From positions 62,001 to 126,000 of the forward strand of contig CANLTN010000008.1 of assembly GCA_947494035.1 (NCBI GenBank): a stretch of 64,000 nucleotides of DNA, read 5' to 3'. Under the pieces are notes generated by a model. It was not told where the DNA came from. It made no database searches and saw only the letters and a list, made by a program, of their open reading frames with translations. Source of the DNA: Pseudovibrio sp947494035 (GTDB taxonomy: Bacteria > Pseudomonadota > Alphaproteobacteria > Rhizobiales > Stappiaceae). Below are positions 9,054 through 17,156 of this stretch, in pieces; position 1 is the first letter of the stretch; each line of letters starts with the position of its first letter. The position numbers were made by a program, and so were the translations under genes.

Positions 9054-9552
9054 GTTATTCTATCCCAGTTTAAATCGGTGTTGCCCTGTCTGCTGACCCA
9101 GCACGGTTATTCGCTAGTGGCAGCCAGAGGTTAGCAGTGAGTATAACCTCTTTGAGCCAGGAATCTCTGATCACAAGCTGGTGAACATTCGTGCAAACCA
9201 GCACCTGCCCACAGCTCGATTTCCAGCAGAAATTGGTATTCAGGAAATTATGGCAAATAGTTGTTGGAAGCTACAGTATATAGTGCGTACTTATACAAAA
9301 TATTGTTAAGTCGCTGTTCTGACAAGCCACCGCGGGGAATTGAGTTGCCCCAGAAAAACGGAGTGGCCCTGCCCCTTTTGCCAAGCCGACTAACCTTGAC
9401 AGTTACACCTAGTCTAAATCATTGGGTTCATTACATACCCACAGGATTTATGCATGGAAAACATCAATAATTTTCTGAGTTGTTTTGTTTTTGCCGCATT
9501 ATTGAGTTATTAAAGATTTATTGAAATCTGAAACAAGATATACGGACATACC
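9054..9552. other. 499-base intergenic region between two divergent genes
   Basis: AT-rich spacer between the reverse-strand DsbA-like gene and the forward lipoprotein gene. It must carry both promoters. A perfect TTGACA is at 9396-9401, but no convincing -10 follows at 16-18 bases. A 69-codon forward frame inside it (9261-9470) has no family resemblance and no good ribosome site. No RNA gene or repeat was seen. Confidence 0.5.
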
Positions 9553-10038
9553 ATGAAGCGCTTGACTGCACTAATGCTTCTCAGCACTCCACTGTTAGCC
9601 TGCCAAGCCTCTGTATCTGAAGATTTCGTCGAAGCTATACCTAGTACTACTCAGCAGGCGGCAAATGAAACTGCCGCTATACCTGCGGCATATAGTGAAA
9701 TCTATACTGGCACAGCTGACCTTAGCGCTCTGACCTCTACAAAGTGGGTGGTGAGCGAAGGAAATGGTGGCAGTTCTGCGGCTTGTCGCGTTCATTTCAG
9801 CAAAACAGTGGCAGAAGCCTCCTCCGCAGCGGCGGCGCGTGGCCTTCCTAACGGAATGGCAGCGACAAGCGGTTGTACAAATGAAGAGTTGAGCAGCGTG
9901 ACCGCATGGGCTGTGAATGGGGACACCATTGAGCTGCGAGATGCGCAGGAAACAACAACGGCCTATCTTTTGATGGAACGTCCTGACTTATTGCTGGGAT
10001 ATACTGCAAAGGGCCATGATCTGGTGGTCAGCCAGTAA
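9553..10038 (+). CDS. Putative lipoprotein with AprI/Inh (Omp19-like) domain
   Basis: A 161-residue protein with a lipoprotein signal whose lipobox LLAC places the lipidated cysteine at residue 17. After an Ala/Thr-rich linker, residues about 60-150 show the pattern W65...C78...C108...AWAVNGDTIELRD (119-130), resembling the AprI/Inh beta-barrel fold of metalloprotease inhibitors and Brucella Omp19. Two cysteines (78 and 108) could form the conserved disulfide. The domain call rests on a remembered pattern, not an alignment. If right, it would be a surface or periplasmic protease inhibitor. It is convergent with DUF721 across a 34-base gap. Confidence 0.6.
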   Translation: MKRLTALMLLSTPLLACQASVSEDFVEAIPSTTQQAANETAAIPAAYSEIYTGTADLSALTSTKWVVSEGNGGSSAACRVHFSKTVAEASSAAAARGLPNGMAATSGCTNEELSSVTAWAVNGDTIELRDAQETTTAYLLMERPDLLLGYTAKGHDLVVSQ

Positions 10039-10072
10039 GCTTTCACAGGTTCTGTAGAAGACTATGGGAAGA

Positions 10073-10609
10073 TCAGGTACTGCCTGCCGGAGAGCGGGCA
10101 ACAATGCACTTGCCCAGCTTTTCCAGCGCACTCTTCAATCGCTCATCAGAAACATCTGCAACCTTTTGCTCGATGCGCCGGTTTTCGATTTCCGATAACT
10201 CGCGAAGCGGCTTGGGCGTGGTCTTTTTGGTCCGCAGAACGGGACGCTGTACGACCTTGATCCGGCCTACCGCATTCCAGCCTAAGAAGGCATTGATGCG
10301 ATCTCTCAGTTGCGGTGCTTCGTGGGTGAAGAATAAAGCAGTGGAACCATCGGTATGAACAAGAAGAGTTGCGGGTTCAGCAACCGGCTCTCCGTCCGTG
10401 CTTTTGGTTCGGGGCCAGATAAGTCTACCGGGCTGTACCTTTCCGTGATACTGCTTGCCGACAAGTTCGGGCCAAGCAGCGAGAAGATCAGCACTAGCAA
10501 ATCCGCGCTTACGCGCAACAGGGTGCATAGTCTTACCGATCAGTTCGCTTAGCTGATGGTTTGATCTTCTGGAAACCCGATTTTGCGCAGTTGCTTTCAT
10601 CGTCTTCAT
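10073..10609 (-). CDS. DUF721 (DciA-like) protein
   Basis: A 178-residue basic protein. The N-terminal half contains LIGKTMHPVARKRGFASADLL followed after a short gap by WPELVGK, the typical opening of DUF721, and the middle LRDRINAFLGWNAVGRIKVVQ segment fits the same family. DUF721 includes DciA, which helps load the replicative helicase DnaB; a role in replication is family-level inference. The C-terminal third is charged and lineage-specific. Possible starts are GTG 10612, ATG 10609 and ATG 10600, none with a strong ribosome site; 10609 is used here. It is divergent from mutY, a known Rhizobiales neighbour. Confidence 0.8.
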   Translation of the reverse strand: MKTMKATAQNRVSRRSNHQLSELIGKTMHPVARKRGFASADLLAAWPELVGKQYHGKVQPGRLIWPRTKSTDGEPVAEPATLLVHTDGSTALFFTHEAPQLRDRINAFLGWNAVGRIKVVQRPVLRTKKTTPKPLRELSEIENRRIEQKVADVSDERLKSALEKLGKCIVARSPAGST

Positions 10610-10702
10610 CACGCCATGAGATTAAGGCACATATATGTCCGTTGCTTTATAGTAGTTTTAATTGAGTCCCGTTTTTCGCGGTACCATGAATTACCAAGGG
10701 AA

Positions 10703-10718
10703 CCCCAATTACTTGGGG
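10703..10718 (+). promoter_or_regulatory. Stem-loop or operator in the mutY/DUF721 divergent region
   Basis: A perfect inverted repeat, CCCCAA-TTAC-TTGGGG, lies 29 bases before the mutY ATG. It has no T-run, so it is not an intrinsic terminator. It could be an operator in DNA or a leader hairpin in mutY RNA. No function is established. Confidence 0.35.
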
Positions 10719-10746
10719 AGCAAAACCAAGGTTAACCCACAGAACA

Positions 10747-11799
10747 ATGCAAGATAATCTAGCTCTTCTTTACTGGTATGACAGAAATTCTCGCCAACTA
10801 CCATGGCGAACAGCTCCTAGTGATATACTTTCCGGTGCAAAACCAGACCCTTATCATGTCTGGCTCTCCGAAATTATGTTGCAGCAGACTACTGTGGCGG
10901 CGGTAAAGAGTTACTTTGAGCTCTTTATAAAGACATGGCCAACACTTGCGGACATGGCCAATGCGCAGGAAGAGGACATCCTGAAAGCATGGGCGGGGCT
11001 GGGATATTATTCCCGTGCGCGAAATCTGTATAAGTGTGCACAATTTGTCCAATTGCATCACAATGGGCGTTTTCCCGAGGAAGAAGAGCGGCTTTTAAAG
11101 CTCCCCGGCATTGGCCCGTACACCGCAGCGGCCATCTCCACCATTGCCTTTGGACGGCATGCTGCGGTGGTGGATGGCAACGTGGAGCGGGTGCTGTCGC
11201 GTCGCTATGCGCTGCTCACCGAGCTGCCTGCTCTCAAGGCGGAGGTGAAGCCCCTGATGGGAGAGCTGACACCCCATGATCGCCCCGGCGACTTTGCGCA
11301 GGCCATGATGGATCTTGGCGCGACGGTTTGCGCACCCAAGTCTCCCGCATGTGGGATCTGTCCGTGGATCGACGTTTGCGAGGGGCGCAAGCAAGGCATT
11401 GCAGACACCCTTCCCCGCAAGGCACCGAAAAAGGTGAAACCGACGCGGCGCGGCATGGCGTTTCTGCTCAGTGATGAGCGGGGCCGTATTCTCCTGCGCA
11501 AACGCGAGGATAAAGGCCTGCTTGCTGGTATGAGCGAGCCTATCACCACGCACTGGGCAGATGATGCTGCGCTGGAAGATCTGACCGCTGCGCCAATTCA
11601 GGCCGACTGGGTGCGAACTGAAAAGGATGTGAAGCACACCTTCACGCACTTCCATCTGGAAATGAGCGTCTGGCAAGCACGGGCTCCTGCCACCTATGTG
11701 GAACCTGACGGCTATTGGTGGTCTGAACAGCATGAGCTTGAAGGGGAAGCTCTGCCAACGGTGATGAAAAAGGCGCTTAAGGCAGGTGGGCTGATTTAG
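10747..11799 (+). CDS. mutY: A/G-specific adenine DNA glycosylase MutY
   Basis: A 350-residue base-excision repair enzyme that removes adenine paired with 8-oxoguanine. The catalytic Glu42 is in LSEIMLQQT, the helix-hairpin-helix LPGIGPYTAAA at 119-129 is followed by the catalytic Asp143 in VVDGNV, and a 4Fe-4S cluster is bound by Cys195, Cys202, Cys205 and Cys211 (C-x6-C-x2-C-x5-C). The C-terminal 120 residues form the NUDIX-like domain that recognises 8-oxoG. Length is normal. The ribosome site before ATG 10747 is weak. A terminator follows directly. Confidence 0.96.
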   Translation: MQDNLALLYWYDRNSRQLPWRTAPSDILSGAKPDPYHVWLSEIMLQQTTVAAVKSYFELFIKTWPTLADMANAQEEDILKAWAGLGYYSRARNLYKCAQFVQLHHNGRFPEEEERLLKLPGIGPYTAAAISTIAFGRHAAVVDGNVERVLSRRYALLTELPALKAEVKPLMGELTPHDRPGDFAQAMMDLGATVCAPKSPACGICPWIDVCEGRKQGIADTLPRKAPKKVKPTRRGMAFLLSDERGRILLRKREDKGLLAGMSEPITTHWADDAALEDLTAAPIQADWVRTEKDVKHTFTHFHLEMSVWQARAPATYVEPDGYWWSEQHELEGEALPTVMKKALKAGGLI

Positions 11800-11807
11800 T
11801 ATACAGC

Positions 11808-11836
11808 AAAAAGCCGGGCCTGAACCCGGCTTTGCT
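11808..11836. terminator. Terminator between mutY and amn
   Basis: A perfect 9-bp stem AAAGCCGGG/CCCGGCTTT (11810-11818 with 11825-11833) closes a 6-base loop between two converging genes. A-rich and T-rich flanks allow use in both directions, though the T-runs are short. Confidence 0.8.
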
Positions 11837-11859
11837 TATATTCCTGATGTCATCGCCTA

Positions 11860-13368
11860 TTACTGGAAAGCGGTTTCCATGAAGCTGCGGAGCTTTCGAG
11901 AGTGGAGGCGGTCAAGTGGCATCTCTCTTAGCATCTCCATGGTCCTCACGCCGATTTCCAGATGCTGATCCACCTGCTTGCGGTAGAAGTCCGTTGCCAT
12001 GCCCGGTAGTTTCAACTCACCGTGCAGTGGTTTGTCGGAGACGCAGAGCAAGGTTCCATAAGGAACGCGGAAGCGGAAGCCATTTGCTGCGATAGTTGCG
12101 GATTCCATATCCAGCGCAATTGCACGGGACTGGGAGAACCGTTCTCCCGGCTCTCGGTGGTCGCGCAGTTCCCAGTTGCGGTTGTCTATGGAGGCTACGG
12201 TTCCTGTTCGCATTACGCGCTTCAGGTCGTAACCGCTGTAACCGGTGATTTCCTCAACTGCGCTTTCCAGTGCAACCTGCATTTCTGCCAGAGGCGGGAT
12301 TGGCACCCATGTTGGCAGATCCGCGTCCAGTACCTTGTCTTCACGCACGTAGCCGTGGGCCAGAACATAGTCACCAAGCTGCTGGCTGCTTCTCAAGCCT
12401 GCGCAGTGACCCAGCATCAACCAGGCATGAGGGCGAAGCACGGCAATGTGGTCCGTAATGGTTTTTGCGTTGGACGGGCCTACACCGATGTTCACCATGG
12501 TGATGCCGGAGCTGTCTTCGCGCAGCAAGTGATAGGCTGGCATCTGCGGAAGACGCGATACAGCTACACCTTCACTCGGCTCCTTATCACCTGCATAGGT
12601 GACAACATTGCCCGGCTCTACAAAGGCAATGTACCCGCTGTTCGGGTCGTTGAGTAGTTCCTTTGCCATTTTCACAAAGCCATCAATGTAGAACTGATAG
12701 TTTGTGAAGAGCACAAAGTTCTGGAAGTAGCGCGGTGCTGTTGCGGTGTAATGCTGCAAGCGGTGCAACGAGTAATCGATGCGCGGTGCCGTAAAGGGGG
12801 CCAGCGGCTCGAATCCGTCTTTTGCGCGGTAGGTGCCATTGGAAATGGCGTCATCCATCACGGCAAGATCAGGCACGTCGAACACATCGCGCAATGGGCG
12901 CTCTTCCGAGGACGGGATTGCCCCTTCCACGTTTGCGCCGTCATAAAACGCGAAGTGCAGCGGGATTGGTTGATCACTTTCGGCAATCACCACTTCCAAA
13001 CCGTGGTTTTTGATCAGCAACTCAATCTGGTGTTCCAAATAGTCTCTAAACAGATCAGGCCGTGTGATTGTTGTTTTGTATTTACCGGGCCGGGCCACAA
13101 AGCCATAGGAAAGGCGCGTGTCTACGCGGATGTGACTGGAAACTTCAAACCGCAGTTCAGGATAAAATGCCCTGACGCGGTTTTCCGGCATGCATTCGGA
13201 AGCAGCAGATTTAAAACTATCACGCAAGAAAGCGGTCGCCCGATCAAACAGATAGATCAGGTGCTCTACGGCTGCTGCCGCATCGCTAAAGGATTTTGGG
13301 GAAATTGCTTCAGGCGTACGGATGGAACGGTTTTCCATCACAACGTCGCTATCGGACATAGTCGACAC
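11860..13368 (-). CDS. amn: AMP nucleosidase
   Basis: A 502-residue protein matching Amn, which hydrolyses AMP to adenine and ribose 5-phosphate. The C-terminal half has the nucleoside-phosphorylase-like fold, visible in VNIGVGPSNAKTITDH, then HAWLMLGHCAGLRSSQ, and later AIALDMESATIAANG, where the MES element of purine phosphorylases binds the ribose. The N-terminal domain is the regulatory Amn-specific part. Start codons GTG 13368 and ATG 13359 are both possible; a GAGGAG site 9 bases before the GTG favours the longer form. It likely adjusts adenylate pools and purine salvage. It is divergent from the glycerophosphodiesterase gene. Confidence 0.93.
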   Translation of the reverse strand: MSTMSDSDVVMENRSIRTPEAISPKSFSDAAAAVEHLIYLFDRATAFLRDSFKSAASECMPENRVRAFYPELRFEVSSHIRVDTRLSYGFVARPGKYKTTITRPDLFRDYLEHQIELLIKNHGLEVVIAESDQPIPLHFAFYDGANVEGAIPSSEERPLRDVFDVPDLAVMDDAISNGTYRAKDGFEPLAPFTAPRIDYSLHRLQHYTATAPRYFQNFVLFTNYQFYIDGFVKMAKELLNDPNSGYIAFVEPGNVVTYAGDKEPSEGVAVSRLPQMPAYHLLREDSSGITMVNIGVGPSNAKTITDHIAVLRPHAWLMLGHCAGLRSSQQLGDYVLAHGYVREDKVLDADLPTWVPIPPLAEMQVALESAVEEITGYSGYDLKRVMRTGTVASIDNRNWELRDHREPGERFSQSRAIALDMESATIAANGFRFRVPYGTLLCVSDKPLHGELKLPGMATDFYRKQVDQHLEIGVRTMEMLREMPLDRLHSRKLRSFMETAFQ

Positions 13369-13605
13369 GTTCGGTTTCTCCTCTTTCGTGTCACTATATA
13401 TCTGAGGGATATTTAAGTCATGGTCAAGATAAAGTGTACATAAATTCGATTATTTTTTTAGTGACTGAGGATATTTTCACGTTACGTCAACCCTAACCTT
13501 GCGCAGAGAGTTGCAATTCCTTGCGGGGTAATTTCACTTGGGGCCTCCCGCTTATTCTGCGAGACCACCGCGCAGAAGCATTCAGCGATCTGGAGGACCT
13601 TTCTC

Positions 13606-14826
13606 ATGCACTTTATTCGTACTGCCGCGCTTGGCTTTGTTGCCAGTGCGTGTCTTAGTGTTGGTGCAAATGCTACCGAACTGGGACCACGCCCCGCTTT
13701 CCTTGTGGAGCAGATGAACGACAGTCCGCTGAAAGCACAGCTGCGCGCCTGTATCAATGAACCTGCCAAACCCTCCAGTCTTTCCATTGGGCACCGCGGG
13801 GCTCCCCTACAGTTTCCCGAGCATACGGTTGAATCCTTCAGCGCTGCCGCTTTAATGGGGGCGGGTAAGCTGGAATGTGATGTCACCTTCACCAAGGACA
13901 AGGAACTGGTTTGCCGTCATGAACAAAATGATCTGGCGTTTACGACCAATATTCTTCTCTCTGATCTGGCTGATACCTGCATTCAGCCCTTTACTGCTGC
14001 TTCGGACGGCGAGGATGCCTCTGCCGAGTGCAGAACCTCCGATATTACGCTTGCAGAGTACCTAAGCCTGCGTGGCAAGATGGATGCCTTTAATCCGGCA
14101 GCGACGACGGTGGAGGAGTATCTGAAAGGCACGCAGGACTGGCGCACGGACCTTTACGCGGATGCTGGCACCGGCGGGACGGTGATGAGCCATGCCCAGA
14201 CGATTGAGATGTTCAAGGGACAAGGTATCAAGTTCGTTCCCGAACTGAAGGTGCCGAAGGTGGAGATGCCGTTTGATGGCTTCACCCATGATGATTTAGC
14301 CCAGAAAATGATTGATGAGTACAAAGCCGCTGGCGTCCCGCCCTCTGACGTTTTCCCGGAATCCTTTTCTCTGGATTACGTACTTTACTGGATCGAGAAC
14401 GAGCCTGAGTATGGTGCACAGGCGGTGTTCCTTGATGGCCGCTATAATACGGAGGGGTTTGATACCTCGAACCCGGCCACTTTCGAGCCATCCATGACCG
14501 AGTTGAAAGAGCTGGGCGTAAATTACATCGGCCCTCCCCTGTGGAAGCTCGTCACGCTGGAAGACGGGCATATCGTGCCCTCTGCGTATGCAGAAGCGGC
14601 CAATGAGGCTGGACTAAAGATCTTCACCTGGACGTTGGAGCGCTCTGGGCTGCTCTCGCACGACAAAGGTGGCTGGTACTACAGTAGCATCAGTGATGCG
14701 ATCACGAACGAAGGCAGTGTTTACGAGCTGCTGGACGTACTTGTAAAAGATGTGAAGGTGAGCGGGGTATTCTCTGACTGGCCAGCCACGGTGACGTTCT
14801 ATGCCAACTGCATGGGCATTGAGTGA
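13606..14826 (+). CDS. Periplasmic glycerophosphodiester phosphodiesterase
   Basis: A 406-residue protein with a Sec signal peptide (cleavage near ANA at 21-23). The GDPD active site is clear: His63-Arg64 in IGHRGAPLQFPEHT, Glu90 and Asp92 in LECDVTF, and His105 in VCRHE. It hydrolyses glycerophosphodiesters to glycerol 3-phosphate and an alcohol, feeding phosphorus and glycerol uptake. The size and GlpQ-like order of motifs indicate the periplasmic class rather than the shorter cytoplasmic UgpQ. A GGAGG ribosome site precedes the ATG. The upstream region showed no clear PHO box. Confidence 0.9.
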   Translation: MHFIRTAALGFVASACLSVGANATELGPRPAFLVEQMNDSPLKAQLRACINEPAKPSSLSIGHRGAPLQFPEHTVESFSAAALMGAGKLECDVTFTKDKELVCRHEQNDLAFTTNILLSDLADTCIQPFTAASDGEDASAECRTSDITLAEYLSLRGKMDAFNPAATTVEEYLKGTQDWRTDLYADAGTGGTVMSHAQTIEMFKGQGIKFVPELKVPKVEMPFDGFTHDDLAQKMIDEYKAAGVPPSDVFPESFSLDYVLYWIENEPEYGAQAVFLDGRYNTEGFDTSNPATFEPSMTELKELGVNYIGPPLWKLVTLEDGHIVPSAYAEAANEAGLKIFTWTLERSGLLSHDKGGWYYSSISDAITNEGSVYELLDVLVKDVKVSGVFSDWPATVTFYANCMGIE

Positions 14827-14852
14827 TCTCGCCAAGCTCTGAGTGTTTCAGG

Positions 14853-14880
14853 AGGGCGCTCCTATGAGCGCCTTTCGTTT
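14853..14880 (+). terminator. Terminator of the glycerophosphodiesterase gene
   Basis: A 9-bp stem with one G-T pair (14853-14861 with 14866-14874, core GGCGCTC/GAGCGCC) and a CTAT loop ends in TTTCGTTT. It lies between converging genes and its end touches the stop codon of the PfpI-family gene. Confidence 0.75.
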
Positions 14881-15488
14881 CAAATCAGGCCATGGGCCTT
14901 TGCAAATCGGTCATTATCCGGATCATCCGACCAGACATACTCAGCAAACAGAGCTGCTTTTTCTGCTGTTTGCCTGCCATAAAGCCGAGCAATCACTGCA
15001 AGGCTCATATCCATACCCGCTGACACACCTGATGAGGTGAAGAATTTTCCATCCTCGACCCAGCGCGCTTTGCGTCGCCAATGCACTTTGTCTGATTGCG
15101 ATGTGGCCCAGCTCCATGCGTATTTGTTTGTTGTGGCTGTGTGCCCATCAAGCAGACCTGCCTTTGCCAGAAGTGCTGCGCCTGTGCAAACGCTGAGCAC
15201 CAGCTCTGCCCTGCCCGCTGCCTTCCGGATCAACTCAAGTAAGGCAGTATCTGACACCAGTGCCCGCGTTCCCGGCCCCCCGGGTACCAATAGGATGTCG
15301 TAGGCACTCTGGTTGGTCAGCATTGCATCCGGCAGAGCTGTTGGTCCCTGACCGCTTTTTACCGGGCCTTCCTTATGACTGAGAAGCTGTATCTGAAGGT
15401 CTTTGCCAGCCAGAGCGAACATCTCCAGCGGGCCATAAAGGTCGAGGAGCTCAAAGCCCTCAAAAATCACTGCCCCAATCGTCTTCAT
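14880..15488 (-). CDS. DJ-1/PfpI family protein, isonitrile-hydratase-like
   Basis: A 202-residue single-domain protein of the class I glutamine-amidotransferase-like superfamily. The nucleophile elbow is LSVCTGAALLAKAGLLDG with Cys101, preceded by the LLVPGGPGT strand-loop and followed by FFTSSGVSAGMDMSL, a pattern seen in isonitrile hydratases and in the sensor domains of GlxA-type regulators. There is no helix-turn-helix, so it is not a regulator. An upstream TTG in frame is ignored because an AGGAG site lies 8 bases before ATG 15488. The substrate is unknown. Confidence 0.82.
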   Translation of the reverse strand: MKTIGAVIFEGFELLDLYGPLEMFALAGKDLQIQLLSHKEGPVKSGQGPTALPDAMLTNQSAYDILLVPGGPGTRALVSDTALLELIRKAAGRAELVLSVCTGAALLAKAGLLDGHTATTNKYAWSWATSQSDKVHWRRKARWVEDGKFFTSSGVSAGMDMSLAVIARLYGRQTAEKAALFAEYVWSDDPDNDRFAKAHGLI

Positions 15489-15555
15489 GCTGCCGCTCCT
15501 GACCTGCCCCAATGATTAACCGATTTGCCCGCTGTCCCCGCTGTGGGTTTACCTA

Positions 15556-15766
15556 GAGTCTTTTTACTAGCAAAAAACCTTGACTCTCGAAAAAATATAT
15601 TGCTCCGCTAATTTCGCCATTTTAACTCCTCATAAACCACTGACCTAGGGAAATCCTCGGGTAAGTGTTAATGGGAGTTAACTTCGGGGCGAATATGCGA
15701 ATCTGTAAATAAAGCGTTGATTCTAAAAGAATAAAAGATATCCACCATTAACCTCTGGTTTACCAT
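15556..15766 (+). promoter_or_regulatory. ccrM control region: CtrA-like box and four GANTC sites
   Basis: TTAA-N7-TTTACCAT at 15748-15766 differs from the CtrA consensus (TTAA-N7-TTAACCAT) at one base, and a GTAACCAT half-site follows at 15772-15779. Four GANTC sites, the sequence CcrM itself methylates, lie at 15556, 15582, 15699 and 15719. This region occupies most of the roughly 325-base gap before ccrM. It fits cell-cycle control of ccrM by CtrA with methylation feedback as known in Caulobacter; here that is inference. Confidence 0.65.
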
Positions 15767-15813
15767 AGTGAGTAACCATAGCACTCATGAATTGCGTGAG
15801 GTGTTGCGTCGCA

Positions 15814-16944
15814 ATGAGAGTACAGCGTAAAGAAGGGGTGTCTCTTACGGCACCCCACATTTCCTCCAAGCCAGACTGGCTTGATACGATTATCAAGGGC
15901 GACTGTGTCGAGGCTTTGAACAAGCTTCCGGACAACAGCGTGGATGTGGTTTTTGCCGATCCCCCTTATAACCTCCAGCTGGGCGGAGACCTGCACAGAC
16001 CGGACCACTCCAAAGTGGACGCCTGTGATGATCATTGGGATCAGTTCTCCAGCTTTAAAGCTTATGATGAGTTCACTCGTGCATGGCTCACGGCGGTTCG
16101 CCGCGTGCTGAAGCCGAACGGGTCCATCTGGGTTATTGGCTCTTATCACAACATTTTCCGCGTTGGTGCGGTGATGCAGGACCTTGGGTTCTGGATCAAC
16201 AATGATGTGGTTTGGCTAAAGACAAACCCGATGCCGAACTTCCGTGGCAAACGTTTTACAAATGCTCATGAGACGCTCATCTGGGCCTGCCCTTCACAGC
16301 AGAGCAAGCCGACCTTTAACTACGATGCCATGAAGACGTTTAACGACGACCTTCAGATGCGGTCTGACTGGGTGCTGCCTATCTGCACTGGTCACGAGCG
16401 TTTGAAGGACGACAACGGCGACAAAGTGCATCCTACCCAGAAGCCGGAAAGCCTGCTTTACCGCGTGCTGCTTTCCACTTCTAATCAGGGCGATGTGATC
16501 CTTGATCCGTTCTTTGGCACAGGCACCACGGGTGCTGTTGCCAAAAAGCTTGGCCGCCACTTTGTGGGATGTGAGCGTGAAGATTCTTACATCAAGGCAG
16601 CTTCAGAGCGGATTGACCGGGTAACGCCTGCCAACGATGATTTTCTGGCGATGACACAAGGCAAACGTTCTCTTCCACGAGTTCCGTTTGGCAACCTGTT
16701 GGAGACCGGATTGTTGACACCGGGTGCGGAACTGACCGACGCCCGTGGACGCTTCAAGGCGACGGTTCGCGCCGATGGGTCCCTGATCTGCGGCGAGCAT
16801 TCAGGCTCCATCCATAAGGTGGGTGCGCTGGTGCAAGGCCAACAAGCGTGTAACGGCTGGACCTTCTGGCACATCAAACGCGGCAAATCTCTTGAGCCGG
16901 TTGACGCCCTTCGGGCAGTTGTCCGCTCGCAGATGCCGAAGTAG
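15814..16944 (+). CDS. ccrM: Cell-cycle-regulated adenine-N6 DNA methyltransferase CcrM (GANTC)
   Basis: A 376-residue beta-class methyltransferase. The catalytic DPPY is at residues 49-52 (FADPPYNLQLGG) and the S-adenosylmethionine-binding FGTGTT begins at 234, the beta-class order. Central segments IGSYHNIFRVG and NPMPNFRGKRFTNAHETL are hallmarks of CcrM. The C-terminal domain (about 295-365) is the RAMA-type DNA-recognition module, which here ends in GWTFWHIK. CcrM methylates adenine in GANTC on new strands late in the cell cycle. The frame also opens at ATG 15787, but 15814 gives the family's usual length and has a TGAGG site 11 bases upstream; GTG 15838 is a third option. A terminator follows. 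Confidence 0.95.
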   Translation: MRVQRKEGVSLTAPHISSKPDWLDTIIKGDCVEALNKLPDNSVDVVFADPPYNLQLGGDLHRPDHSKVDACDDHWDQFSSFKAYDEFTRAWLTAVRRVLKPNGSIWVIGSYHNIFRVGAVMQDLGFWINNDVVWLKTNPMPNFRGKRFTNAHETLIWACPSQQSKPTFNYDAMKTFNDDLQMRSDWVLPICTGHERLKDDNGDKVHPTQKPESLLYRVLLSTSNQGDVILDPFFGTGTTGAVAKKLGRHFVGCEREDSYIKAASERIDRVTPANDDFLAMTQGKRSLPRVPFGNLLETGLLTPGAELTDARGRFKATVRADGSLICGEHSGSIHKVGALVQGQQACNGWTFWHIKRGKSLEPVDALRAVVRSQMPK

Positions 16945-17026
16945 CGCTCAAAACAGTTCGTGCGGCGACCTCGCCTCACGGTTTACAGGGTTTGTCACAG
17001 ATCCTGCTTCTTATCCATATCGACTT

Positions 17027-17058
17027 AGCCCCTGCCTTTACCGGTGGGGGCTTTTTTA
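17027..17058 (+). terminator. Rho-independent terminator of ccrM
   Basis: A 10-bp stem with two G-T pairs (17027-17036 with 17043-17052; outer part AGCCCC/GGGGCT) is followed by six Ts. It isolates ccrM from the orphan gene downstream. Confidence 0.85.
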
Positions 17059-17125
17059 TGGTTTGGTTAAGGATAGCAACAACTTACATAACCTGAAATT
17101 TCACGAAACATGCTGCACATCAGTC

Positions 17126-17150
17126 TTCTCCTTTGTAAAAACAAGGAGAA
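17126..17150 (+). promoter_or_regulatory. Hairpin enclosing the ribosome-binding site of the orphan gene
   Basis: TTCTCCTT (17126-17133) pairs perfectly with AAGGAGAA (17143-17150). After one bulged T, two more pairs (GT/AC) close an AAAA loop. The right arm holds the entire Shine-Dalgarno sequence AAGGAG of the gene starting at GTG 17157. Folded RNA would hide the ribosome site, so this could be a translational switch such as an RNA thermometer or a target for a small RNA or protein. No ligand-binding fold was seen upstream. Confidence 0.6.
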
Positions 17151-17156
17151 AACACT

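Noticed and set aside
9261..9470. Forward 69-codon frame in the dsbA/lipoprotein spacer
   Set aside because: No ribosome site and no conservation signal.
15668..15682. TTAA-N6-TTAAC as a second CtrA site before ccrM
   Set aside because: The spacer is six bases rather than the seven required by the consensus.
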